The notes below the pieces were generated by a model. The model worked only from the letters and a program-made list of their open reading frames with translations, made no database searches and had not been told where the DNA came from. Positions 9,267-18,217 of a DNA stretch of 38,617 bases are shown here, in pieces. The DNA lies in contig REET01000128.1 of the NCBI GenBank assembly GCA_007694925.1, positions 1 to 38,617 of the forward strand, given 5' to 3'. Position numbers and translations under genes: made by a program. The DNA comes from Phycisphaerales bacterium. Its GTDB lineage: Bacteria > Planctomycetota > Phycisphaerae > Phycisphaerales > UBA1924. Within the stretch, counting starts at the first letter, position 1. Each line of letters begins with the position of its first letter.

Positions 9267-10067
9267 GTGTTCGAACGCGTGCTGATGGCCGTTGACTTTT
9301 CGTCGTCGCTGGCGCCGCTCGTTTCGCGGGCGAAGGCGCTCGTTTCGTTCGGTTGCGAGCGAGTCGAGCTTGTGCATGTGCTCAGCACGCGATATCCCCA
9401 CGCGCCCGCCGAGAGCCACCGCGAGCACTACCAGAGCCGGCTGGACGAGATCGTGAGCTCGTTCGCGGCGGACGGGCTCGAAGCGAAGGGTTCTGTCCGT
9501 GTCGGCGAGCCGGGGCGGGAGCTGGTCAAAGCCGCGGGGGAGGCGGGGTGTGGGCTCATCCTCGCGGGCAAGCGTGGGCGGAGCCGTTTCAAAGAGGCGT
9601 TGCTCGGGAGCACCGCGCTCGATCTGGCGCGGCTGACCGATCGCCCGCTCTGGCTGGAGCCGGACAGCGGCAAAGGCGGCAAGCTCGGGTGCGTGCTGCT
9701 GGCGACCGATGGGTCTGAAGCGGCCGCAGGCGCCGAGAAGATGTTCGCCTCGATCACGCCGCTCGCGGGTCGGGCGATCGCGATGGAGGTGGTGGGGACC
9801 GCTGACGGAGAGGACGAGGGGCGGATCGAACTCGATGACGCCCGGCGGGGGCTCGACGAACTGGCCGCGAAGACCGGGGGAATCGAGACGAGAGCCGTCG
9901 AGGGCTATCCGGCGACGGAGATCGTCAAGGCGGCCGAAGCGGAGGGGGCGGACCTGATCGTCATCGGCAAGCGTGGGCGGTCGAAGATCGAGCGGCTGCT
10001 GCTCGGCAGCGTCGCCGAAACGGTCTGCCGGACGGCCAAGTGCGCCGTGCTGCTTGTGCCGGCGTGA
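9267..10067 (+). CDS. Universal stress protein, two tandem USP domains
   Basis: GTG start MFERVLMAVDFSSSLAPLV...; two copies of G(K)RGRS(R/K).(K/E)..LLGS and a second LATDGSEAA start. Confidence 0.93.
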   Translation: MFERVLMAVDFSSSLAPLVSRAKALVSFGCERVELVHVLSTRYPHAPAESHREHYQSRLDEIVSSFAADGLEAKGSVRVGEPGRELVKAAGEAGCGLILAGKRGRSRFKEALLGSTALDLARLTDRPLWLEPDSGKGGKLGCVLLATDGSEAAAGAEKMFASITPLAGRAIAMEVVGTADGEDEGRIELDDARRGLDELAAKTGGIETRAVEGYPATEIVKAAEAEGADLIVIGKRGRSKIERLLLGSVAETVCRTAKCAVLLVPA

Positions 10068-10094
10068 ACGCAGATTCGGCCGGTAAGGCCCCCC

Positions 10095-10667
10095 TCAGAT
10101 CTCCATGACTTCCTTGGTCTTGGCGTCGACGAGCGTTTCGATCTCCGCCTCGTACTTCTTGACCAGTTCCTGGATCTCGTCCTTGAGGGTCTTGACCTCG
10201 TCCTCGGAGACCGGGTTGGTGTCGGACTTGGTCAGCGCGTCGGCGTGCTTGTTGGCGTCGCGGCGCAGGTTGCGGACGACGACCTTCTGCTGCTCGCCGA
10301 CCTTCTTGCAGTGGGCGGCGAGCTGCTTGCGCCTGTCGCTGGAGAGGGCGGGGATGTTCAGGCGGATCTGCTTGGCCTCGACGACGGGGTTGAGCCCAAG
10401 ATCGCTGTTTTCCAGGGCCTGGCGGATCGCGCCGACCGAGCCGGCGTCGAAGGGCTTGATGAGGATCTGCGAGGGCTCGGGGACGCTGATGGCGGCGAGG
10501 GACTTCAGCTCGGTCATCGAGCCGTAGTAGTCGACCTTGACATACTCGACCAGCGCGGTCGAGGCTCTGCCTGTGCGCATGCCTCTGAGCTCGTCGCGGA
10601 GGTGCTCGACTGCCTTGCTCATGCCCTCCTCGGTTTCGAGGAGGATGGTGTCGGGGTCGGTGCTCAT
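10095..10667 (-). CDS. frr: Ribosome recycling factor
   Basis: MSTDPDTILLETEEGMSKAVEHLRDELRGMRTGRASTALVEYVKVDYYGSMTELKSLAAISVPEPSQILIKPFD...; canonical RRF. Confidence 0.97.
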   Translation of the reverse strand: MSTDPDTILLETEEGMSKAVEHLRDELRGMRTGRASTALVEYVKVDYYGSMTELKSLAAISVPEPSQILIKPFDAGSVGAIRQALENSDLGLNPVVEAKQIRLNIPALSSDRRKQLAAHCKKVGEQQKVVVRNLRRDANKHADALTKSDTNPVSEDEVKTLKDEIQELVKKYEAEIETLVDAKTKEVMEI

Positions 10668-10758
10668 GGCTCTGCTCCTAAGCGTGCGGGCCCCCTGCGG
10701 CCCGGTCGGGATCATACGCGTTTGTGCTGCGGTCGATCGGAAGTTCTGCGCCGTCGGT

Positions 10759-11532
10759 TCAGGAGATCCCCGCCGGCGGGCGGTCGGCGTTGTAGACGAG
10801 CGTGCCGAGGCGCTCGCCGGCGACCATGCGCCGGATGTTGCCCGGCCTCTTGAACTCGAAGATGACGACGGGGATCGCCTGCTCCTGGCACATCGCCAGG
10901 GCGGTCATGTCCATGACGCGGAGGTTCTTGGCCATCGCGTCTGCGAAGGTCAGGCTGTCGTAGCGTTCGGCGGTCGGGTCGAGCTTGGGGTCGGCGGAAT
11001 AGACGCCGTCGACCTTGGTCGCCTTGAGCAGCACATCGCAGTCCAGCTCGCGGGCTCTGAGGGCGGCGCAGGTGTCGGTGGTGAAGAAGGGGTTGCCGGT
11101 GCCGGCGGCGAGGATGACCACGCGCCCCTTCTCCAGGTGCCGGATGGCCCGGGCCCGGATGAACGGCTCGGCGACGGCCCGGACCTCGATCGCCGACATC
11201 ACGCGGCTGTCGATCCCGATGTTCGTCAATGCCTCGCGGAGGGCCAGGGCGTTGATGACCGTCCCGAGCATGCCCATGTAGTCGGCGGTCGCCTGGGCGA
11301 CATCGCCGGACTTTGCAAGCTCCGCCCCCCGGATGATGTTGCCCCCGCCGACGACGACGGCGACCTGGACGCCCTGGGTCGCGGCCTCCTTGATCTCGCC
11401 GGCGATGAGTTCGAGTTCGTCCGGATCGACGCCGAAGCCCGGCGCCTTGCAGAACGCCTCGCCGGAGAGTTTCAGGAGAACCCGCTTGAACGGCCGATTT
11501 TCGGGATCCTGAGCGGGCTGGGCGTCGGACAT
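10759..11532 (-). CDS. pyrH: UMP kinase
   Basis: FKRVLLKLSGEAF...VGGGNIIRGAELA...GTGNPFFTTDTCAALRA...KATKVDGVYSADP: canonical PyrH. Confidence 0.97.
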   Translation of the reverse strand: MSDAQPAQDPENRPFKRVLLKLSGEAFCKAPGFGVDPDELELIAGEIKEAATQGVQVAVVVGGGNIIRGAELAKSGDVAQATADYMGMLGTVINALALREALTNIGIDSRVMSAIEVRAVAEPFIRARAIRHLEKGRVVILAAGTGNPFFTTDTCAALRARELDCDVLLKATKVDGVYSADPKLDPTAERYDSLTFADAMAKNLRVMDMTALAMCQEQAIPVVIFEFKRPGNIRRMVAGERLGTLVYNADRPPAGIS

Positions 11533-11633
11533 GGAGTGTGGTCCTTGGGGGGCTTGGGGAGGCGGGCCCGCGACAGGGCGGGGCGGAAGTGCTCGGGTTC
11601 GGGAACTTTCGGTCGCGATGGCTGTCTAACCCA

Positions 11634-11639
11634 TAGACT
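11634..11639 (+). promoter_or_regulatory. Candidate -10 element TAGACT upstream of the vWA/ExbBD operon
   Basis: CCATAGACTG 44 nt before ATG 11678; same hexamer before the tRNA-binding-domain gene and smpB. Confidence 0.4.
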
Positions 11640-11677
11640 GACCGAACGGACAGGGCGTGCCGTCCGGCCCCACAGGC

Positions 11678-12730
11678 ATGGCCAACCTTACGCGACAATC
11701 CGGATCGCCGCAGGATGCGGCGGCCAACGAACCGGTCCAGCGACCGGCAGGTGGCCCGTCGGCAGGGCCCGCGGGAGCGGCGTCTGCTGTTCCACCCGAG
11801 GACTTTAAGGAGCGAGCGGTCCGCTACCTCAAGCGGGCGTCGGTGGTCGGCGCGGTCGCGACCATCGCGCTGCACCTGCTGCTGGCGATCGTCGCGGCGT
11901 TGATCGCGATTCAAACCCCTTCGGGGCAGATCGGCGGGGCGCCGGGCGAGCAGGTCTTCGAGCTGGCGGTGATGAGCCAGTCGGAGCTTGACGCGAATGA
12001 GGCCGAGGCGCTCTCGTTGGCCGAGCCGAGCGTCGAGATTTCCGAACAGGCGGACGCCGCGGAGATCCCGGCGCTCGACGATCCGGCGGGCATGGACCTT
12101 GCCTCGGACCTGGCGGACCTTGCGACGCTGAGCCAGAGCGGCTCGGGCGGCGGGAGCGAGGGGGTCGGGGGGTTCGATGTCGGGGGCGCGGGCGAGGGGG
12201 CTGCGAGCTTCCTGGGCGTCGAGGCGAAGGGGCGGAGGTTTGTCTTCCTCGTGGATATCTCCGGCTCGATGATGGGCCCGAGGATCGAGGCGCTGCGGCG
12301 TGCGCTCAAGGAATCCGTCGACGCGCTGGACGAGCGGGCGGAGTTCATCATCGTCCTGTTCTGCCACGAGGCGAGCGTGCTGGGCGGCAGGACACGCTGG
12401 CTCCGGGCCGACAGGTCCGGCAAACGCTGGGCGGAGCGGGCGATCGACACCATCCAGGTCTACGGGGGCACCAACCCGCTGACGGGCTTTGAGATCATCT
12501 TCACGCTCAGCCCGAGGCCCGACGCGATCTACTTCATGACCGACGGCATCTTCGCGGAGGCCGAGGCGGACGCGATCATCGCCCAGAACCGAAGACCGAC
12601 GATCCCGGTGCACGCGATCTGCTTCGAGGACCGCTCGGGCGAGGCGATGATGCGCAGGATCGCGGAGATGTCGGGCGGGACTTACACCTATGTGCCGCTG
12701 GACCGTTCCGCGGGCGGGGGTGGGCCTTGA
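11678..12730 (+). CDS. TM-anchored von Willebrand factor type A (vWA) domain protein
   Basis: N-terminal TM LKRASVVGAVATIALHLLLAIVAALIAIQT; vWA with complete-looking MIDAS (FLVDISGSM, GGTN, MTDG). Confidence 0.9.
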   Translation: MANLTRQSGSPQDAAANEPVQRPAGGPSAGPAGAASAVPPEDFKERAVRYLKRASVVGAVATIALHLLLAIVAALIAIQTPSGQIGGAPGEQVFELAVMSQSELDANEAEALSLAEPSVEISEQADAAEIPALDDPAGMDLASDLADLATLSQSGSGGGSEGVGGFDVGGAGEGAASFLGVEAKGRRFVFLVDISGSMMGPRIEALRRALKESVDALDERAEFIIVLFCHEASVLGGRTRWLRADRSGKRWAERAIDTIQVYGGTNPLTGFEIIFTLSPRPDAIYFMTDGIFAEAEADAIIAQNRRPTIPVHAICFEDRSGEAMMRRIAEMSGGTYTYVPLDRSAGGGGP

Positions 12731-13947
12731 AGCGGCCCTCGCAGCGTTTCTTAGAGCGGGCGGTGGCGGCGGGTTTGTTTGGCCTCGCGCTGTCGGCGGG
12801 CGCGGGCGTGCTCGGCGCCGAGCCTCGGGAAGAGGCGGGCGTCGCGGAGGCTTCGGATATCGATCGGGCCGAGGTGCGTCTGCTCGGCCGGGTCGAGCCG
12901 CTCTTGGGCAAGGTCGAAGAGGCTTCGTTCGAGGCGCTGTCTCTGCGTGTAGATGGGGCGACGGTCGAGATCGGCTGGGACCGCGTCGTCCGCATGAGCG
13001 GGCCGGGCGCCGAGAAGGCTGCTGAGTTTCTTGAGCTGGCCGAGAAGGCGTGGCGTTCGCGCCAGCGTCTGGAGCGGGGCGACTTCGTGCTCGCCGAGGC
13101 CGGGTTCGAGGAACTGTTCGGCGTGTACGCCGGGCGGCTGGGGCCGACGGCGCAGGCCGTGGCGGAAGGGGCGCTGCGTTGCAGGCTGCGTCGTGGCGCG
13201 CACGCGTCGGCGATCGGGCCCTGGCTGATGCTGCTGCAGGCGGGTGGCGGGGGGCGGCCGGTGTTCGATGGCGTGCCGGCGGTGGTCGACCCCGAGACGG
13301 GGCTCTGCCCGGCGATCCCGCCGATCTGGACGGAGACGACCGGCGTCCGCCAGCTCGCAGAACGGGGGATCACCCTGCCCTCGGGCGTCGAACCGACCGA
13401 CGAGCGTGCGGCGCTGCTGGGCGCTTGGTACCGCTATGCCGCGTCGGCGACCGTTGGCGAGCGGCAAGACCGGCCCAGCAATAGCGACGATCCGAGCGTG
13501 CGGCTGATCGCCGAGCTGGTGCTCGCCCAGCACGGGACGGGCGTCGAACGCTCCGAGAACAGAGATCGCCTCCGCCAGAGGCTGGATCGATCGCGCGCCG
13601 GGCGGGCGCAGACGCCCGCGTGGCTGGAGGCGTGGATCTACGCGGCGATCGGGCGATCGCTCGTGCGTGAGAACGACGAGGCCGAGCGGCTGCGTGGTGT
13701 GGTGACGATGCTGCACCTGCCGGCGAGGTTCGCCGACGAGCAGCCGTTCCTCGCGGGGCTCTGCCTGGCCGAGGCGGCCGAGGCGATGGACGAACTGGGG
13801 CGGGGCGAGACCGCGGGTCTCTTGCGGGCCGAGCTCCGCAGGAGGTACCCGGGCCACCCCGCGGGTGATGATGCCCCGAACGGCCGAGGGCCGATCCGTG
13901 GCGTGACGATGAACAGCCCCCGAGCCGGGGGCGGACAGGACCATTGA
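12727..13947 (+). CDS. Secreted hypothetical protein in vWA/ExbBD operon
   Basis: Signal peptide-like N-terminus (AVAAGLFGLALSAGAGVLGAE); overlaps the vWA gene by 4 nt and ExbB by 1 nt. Confidence 0.8.
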   Translation: MKRPSQRFLERAVAAGLFGLALSAGAGVLGAEPREEAGVAEASDIDRAEVRLLGRVEPLLGKVEEASFEALSLRVDGATVEIGWDRVVRMSGPGAEKAAEFLELAEKAWRSRQRLERGDFVLAEAGFEELFGVYAGRLGPTAQAVAEGALRCRLRRGAHASAIGPWLMLLQAGGGGRPVFDGVPAVVDPETGLCPAIPPIWTETTGVRQLAERGITLPSGVEPTDERAALLGAWYRYAASATVGERQDRPSNSDDPSVRLIAELVLAQHGTGVERSENRDRLRQRLDRSRAGRAQTPAWLEAWIYAAIGRSLVRENDEAERLRGVVTMLHLPARFADEQPFLAGLCLAEAAEAMDELGRGETAGLLRAELRRRYPGHPAGDDAPNGRGPIRGVTMNSPRAGGGQDH

Positions 13948-14681
13948 TGAACCGGATGCTGATCGCGGCGAACACCGACGCGGAGGGGGGCAAGACGCTC
14001 CTGGAGTACATCCAGAGCGGCGGGGGGATCGGGTATGTGATCATCGCGCTGTCGCTCTTTGCCGTCGGGCTGATCGTGGCGCAGCTCGTGCGTGTGCGGA
14101 TGGAGCGGATGGCCCCGCGCGACTTCGTGCTCGGGCTGGACGCCAGGCTCCGCAAAGGGGATGTGAGGGGCGCGATCGAGTTCTGCTCCCAGCCCGACAA
14201 CGAGTCGTTCCTCTCGCGGGTGTTCCGTTCGGCGCTGACGCGGTGCGCCCGTTCGCCGTTCGGTTTTCTTGAGCTCAAGGGAGCGCTCGAGGAGTCTGGG
14301 CAGATGGAGGTCTCCCGCCTGCAGCGATCCAACGACACGATCGGCGTGGTCGCTTCGATCGCGCCGATGCTCGGGCTGTTGGGCACGGTCGTTGGCATGG
14401 TCGGGGCGTTCGACACGCTCAGCGCCGCCGAGGGGGTCGCCAAGCCCGACCGTCTCGCGGGCAGCATCTCCACGGCCCTGATGACCACCGTGATGGGGCT
14501 GCTGGTCGCCATCCCGTGCACCGCGGCGTACGCCTATCTGCGTGGGCGGATCGACACGCTGGCGTCCAAGGTCGCGGAGGTGACCGAGGAGCTCGCCCAG
14601 CACCTGGACCAGAACGCGGCCCGCAAGCCGAGGCCGGGCACGCCGCCCGCGCAGGCGCCGCAGAGGGGCGAGCCGCGGTGA
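13947..14681 (+). CDS. MotA/TolQ/ExbB proton channel family protein
   Basis: IAPMLGLLGTVVGMVGAFDTLS and LAGSISTALMTTVMGLLVAIPCTAAYAYL: ExbB/TolQ core. Confidence 0.95.
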   Translation: MNRMLIAANTDAEGGKTLLEYIQSGGGIGYVIIALSLFAVGLIVAQLVRVRMERMAPRDFVLGLDARLRKGDVRGAIEFCSQPDNESFLSRVFRSALTRCARSPFGFLELKGALEESGQMEVSRLQRSNDTIGVVASIAPMLGLLGTVVGMVGAFDTLSAAEGVAKPDRLAGSISTALMTTVMGLLVAIPCTAAYAYLRGRIDTLASKVAEVTEELAQHLDQNAARKPRPGTPPAQAPQRGEPR

Positions 14682-15112
14682 ACTTTGTCCAGCGGAAACC
14701 CAGGAAGGTCGGGGGGTTCAACATGACCCCGATGATCGATGTGGTCTTCCAGCTCATCATCTTCTTTCTGTACACCTCGCAGTTCACGACGCTGGTGCGC
14801 ACGCCCCTGGACCTGCCCGAGGAGCGGGGCGACCCGATGAGCGCCGAGCGTCCGGCGACGGTCGTGCTGGACATCGCGCCCGACGGGACGCTGCTGATCG
14901 AGCGTGAGCCCGTCGATCTCGCGAGGTTCGCCTCGGTGGTGCGGGCGGAGATCAACCAGGCCGGGGGCGACGCCTCGAAGGTCACGGTGCTGGTTCGCGC
15001 GGACCGTTCTCTCGACGCGGCGCACGCCAACCGCGTCGCCTCGACGCTCTCGGCGTTGGGGATCCGCGGCTGGAGGCTGGCGACAGAAGCGCCGGCGGGG
15101 GGCGGCCCTTGA
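14678..15112 (+). CDS. ExbD/TolR family biopolymer transport protein (copy 1)
   Basis: FNMTPMIDVVFQLIIFFLYTSQF; GTG start overlapping the ExbB stop (GTGA). Confidence 0.93.
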   Translation: MNFVQRKPRKVGGFNMTPMIDVVFQLIIFFLYTSQFTTLVRTPLDLPEERGDPMSAERPATVVLDIAPDGTLLIEREPVDLARFASVVRAEINQAGGDASKVTVLVRADRSLDAAHANRVASTLSALGIRGWRLATEAPAGGGP

Positions 15113-15528
15113 AGTTCACGCGTGAACACAAGTACGACGACGAGGAGGGCGTGCAGCGCCACATGACCAGCATGATCGATGTGGTCTTCCTGCTGCTGAT
15201 CTACTTCATCCTCACCGCCTCGTTCACGATGCCCGAGGAGGATCTGGCGTCGGGGCTGCAGGCGGAGGCGGAGGGGCCGTCGAGCGCAGCGGATCTGTTG
15301 CCGATGATCGTGACGGTCGATCGCGACAACGGTCGGACGCTCTACCGCCTGGGCGAGCGGGCCTCGGAAGACCCCGAGGCGATCGTCGCATGGCTGACGC
15401 CGCTTCCCAAGGAGGGGGGCGTGTTCGTGCGGGTGACGGATCGGGCGTCGGTCGACGCCGCGGCCAAGGCCCTGAGCGCCTGCAAGAGGGCGGGCTTTAC
15501 GAAGGTGAGCTATGTGCCCGCGGACTGA
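15109..15528 (+). CDS. ExbD/TolR family biopolymer transport protein (copy 2)
   Basis: HMTSMIDVVFLLLIYFILTASF; TTG start overlapping the copy 1 stop (TTGA). Confidence 0.92.
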   Translation: MKFTREHKYDDEEGVQRHMTSMIDVVFLLLIYFILTASFTMPEEDLASGLQAEAEGPSSAADLLPMIVTVDRDNGRTLYRLGERASEDPEAIVAWLTPLPKEGGVFVRVTDRASVDAAAKALSACKRAGFTKVSYVPAD

Positions 15529-18217
15529 CATCCGGACGCACGCGTGGCTCGCGCCGCTGGCGGCGCTGCTGCTGATTGCGCCGTTCGGCTTTGCGCAGGA
15601 GCGTGAGGCCGAGCCGGTCCGCGTCTCGCCCGACGATCGGGTCGAGTCGTTCCTCGAACGCCTGGGCATCGAAGACCTGATGATCGTCCAGCTCCGCGAC
15701 CGGCTCGGGCGTGCGCCCGCGAGCGATCGGCCGGAGATCGCCGAGCGCCTCGGACGCCTCTACGCGATCCAGATGCGCGAAGCGCGGAGCTCCGAAGAAC
15801 GCGAGCGGCTCCTCGCGGCCTCTTACGACATCCTCCGCGAGATCCCAGACCAGGACCACCACCCCCTCCGCGTGATGATCGAGCGGACCCGCTACCTCGC
15901 GGCGGAAGAGATCGCCGAGCGCTGGCGCGTCCGCCTCGCGACCGACCAGGAGCGGGAGGAGGCGGTGCGTTCGCTCCGCGAGGCACGGCGCGGGTTCGCG
16001 GCCATCGCGTCGTCGGCATCGCGACGCATCGACCAGCTCGACCGCCTCGAGCAGCGAGGCAGGGGCGAGGATGTCGAGCACATCCGCGAGCGCAGGACCG
16101 AGGTCGCGGCGATCCACTCAGAGGCCAGGTTCTTCGCCGGCTGGAGCGAGTACTACCTCGCGATGATCCTCGGGAGCTCGCAGTCGGCGACGGCTGCGCT
16201 CCAGGAGTTCGGTTGGCTGCTGGGCGCGCCCGACGGGCGGATCCCTACGCTCGAACGCCTCTCGCGCGACATGCTCGCAAGGGAAGTGGTCGCCAGGGCC
16301 GCGATCGGCGTCGCGCTGGCGTACGCCGTGAGGGGCGACGACGCCGACGCCGTCGCGTGGCTGGACACGATCGAACGCCACCGGGAACTGCCCGATTCGA
16401 TCCGCGCCTCGCTGTTCGAGCGGCGTCTGAGCGTCCTCGCGTCGACGCGTCCTCGCTGGGCGAGGGTCGAGCAGCTTATTGACCAGAGGCTTGCCGCGGC
16501 CTCGCGCGAGTCGAAGCCGCCCTTCTCCGTCCGCGAGGCGAGGCTGCTGACGGTGCTGGCGCTCGAGGCGGTGGAGGCCGACGCGCCCGACCCGCGCCTG
16601 TCGACGCTGATCCTCAAGCTCGCGGAGATCGGGATCGGTGAACTGATCGCGATGGGCGAGATCGGGCAGGTGCTCGACCTCGTCGACCGCTACGCGGGCA
16701 CGCCGGTGATCGGCGAGGGGTTCATCGCTCGCTATGTCGAGGGGCTGCGCGCGTACGAGGAGGCCGAAGCGCTCGCCGCGGCCGGCGACGAAGCGATCGA
16801 GAGCGCCGCGACACGCACCGCCTTCCGCGACGCGGCGCGTGCGCTCGAGCGTGCACTGGTGACCGACGACGCCGAGAACTTCGAACGCGAGGCGATGTCG
16901 GCCCGCCAGCGTCTGGCCTTCGCGTACTTCCGCGCGGGCGAGTACCTGCAGGCGGCCGACCGGTTCGAGCGGGTCTTCCGCGCCGAGCCCGGCGAGCCCC
17001 TGCGCGAGGAAGCGCTCTGGAACGCGGTGCTCGCGCTGGAGCGTGCGGCCGAGATGCCCGGCGCCGGCGTCGACCGGCGATTGCGCACACTCGCGACGCT
17101 CTACATCGGCGAGTACCCCAGGCGCGAGCGGGCGGCGGTCCTGCTCGTCCGGCGCACCGCGGGCGATTCGGCCGACCCGATCACCGCCGTCGAGACGCTG
17201 CTGGCGGTCGATCGTTCGTCGTCGCTGCGCCCCGTCGCAGAGCGCCAGGCCGCCAACCTGCTCTACAGGGTGTACCGCGACAGCTCGGGCGCCGAGCGCG
17301 AGTTCGCCGCGTCGAGGTTCCTCGAAATCGCCGAGGGCGTTGTCGAGCACGAGCGCCGCGCGATGCGCGACGCGACCGGATCGGGCCTCAACGAGCACGG
17401 CACCCGCGCCGCGATCGTGCTGCGCCAGATGCTCGACGCCATGCTCGCGGCGGAGAACCCCGATCCCGCCCGCGCCCGGCGCTCGCTGACGATGCTCCGC
17501 GAGATCGTTTCGATCGCGGGGGTCGACAGCGCGCCGTTCGCCGACGAGCTGCTGTACCGCGAGGTGCAGATCGCGCTGGCGGAGGGGGATGTCGAGTCGG
17601 CGAGCGAGGCGGGACGGCGCCTGCGCCAGGGGGACCACCCGCTGGCCGAGGCCGCCGAAGGCCTGCTCTTCCGCGACGCTTTGGCGAGGTTCCAGCGCGA
17701 TTCGGGCGACTTTCAGGCGGGGCGCGAGGCGGTCGAGTCCGGGCGGAGGCTGCTCTCGATCTCGATGGCCAAGGGCGGGGGGCCGGGCGACCGCCAGTTC
17801 GCCGCGATCTCGGCGCGCGTGGCCGATGTCGCCGCGACCCTCTGGCGCGAGCGGGCCGATGAACAGATGCGAGACACGGCGCTGGAGGTCGACGGGCGGC
17901 TGGTCGACGCGGGCCGGGCCAGCGCCACGACGCTGCTGCGCTTCGCCGAACTCGCCGAAGCCGCAGAAGAGCACGAGCGGGCGCTCGACGCTTGGCGCAG
18001 GCTTTTGACCGGCCTGGACGCGAGCTCGCCCGACTGGTTCCGGGCCCGCCACGAATCGATCCGGCTGCTGATGCGCACCTCGCCGGAGCGCGCGGCGCTC
18101 GTGATGGACCAGCACAAGGCCCTGCACCCCAACTTCGGCCCCGAGCCATGGGGCGAACGGCTGCGCGAGCTCGACCGGCGCCTCGACGCCTTCCGCAGCG
18201 GCGGGGGGGGCGGCTGA
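15512..18217 (+). CDS. Large secreted alpha-helical (TPR-like) protein, 901 aa
   Basis: Signal peptide MCPRTDIRTHAWLAPLAALLLIAPFGFAQ; helical-repeat-like composition; 17-nt overlap with ExbD copy 2. Confidence 0.85.
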   Translation: MCPRTDIRTHAWLAPLAALLLIAPFGFAQEREAEPVRVSPDDRVESFLERLGIEDLMIVQLRDRLGRAPASDRPEIAERLGRLYAIQMREARSSEERERLLAASYDILREIPDQDHHPLRVMIERTRYLAAEEIAERWRVRLATDQEREEAVRSLREARRGFAAIASSASRRIDQLDRLEQRGRGEDVEHIRERRTEVAAIHSEARFFAGWSEYYLAMILGSSQSATAALQEFGWLLGAPDGRIPTLERLSRDMLAREVVARAAIGVALAYAVRGDDADAVAWLDTIERHRELPDSIRASLFERRLSVLASTRPRWARVEQLIDQRLAAASRESKPPFSVREARLLTVLALEAVEADAPDPRLSTLILKLAEIGIGELIAMGEIGQVLDLVDRYAGTPVIGEGFIARYVEGLRAYEEAEALAAAGDEAIESAATRTAFRDAARALERALVTDDAENFEREAMSARQRLAFAYFRAGEYLQAADRFERVFRAEPGEPLREEALWNAVLALERAAEMPGAGVDRRLRTLATLYIGEYPRRERAAVLLVRRTAGDSADPITAVETLLAVDRSSSLRPVAERQAANLLYRVYRDSSGAEREFAASRFLEIAEGVVEHERRAMRDATGSGLNEHGTRAAIVLRQMLDAMLAAENPDPARARRSLTMLREIVSIAGVDSAPFADELLYREVQIALAEGDVESASEAGRRLRQGDHPLAEAAEGLLFRDALARFQRDSGDFQAGREAVESGRRLLSISMAKGGGPGDRQFAAISARVADVAATLWRERADEQMRDTALEVDGRLVDAGRASATTLLRFAELAEAAEEHERALDAWRRLLTGLDASSPDWFRARHESIRLLMRTSPERAALVMDQHKALHPNFGPEPWGERLRELDRRLDAFRSGGGGG

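Noticed and set aside
17992-18216. N-terminal 75 aa of the 1025-aa ORF track entry
   Set aside because: Sits inside the 901-aa gene; the ATG at 18217 in a TGATG overlap is the better start.
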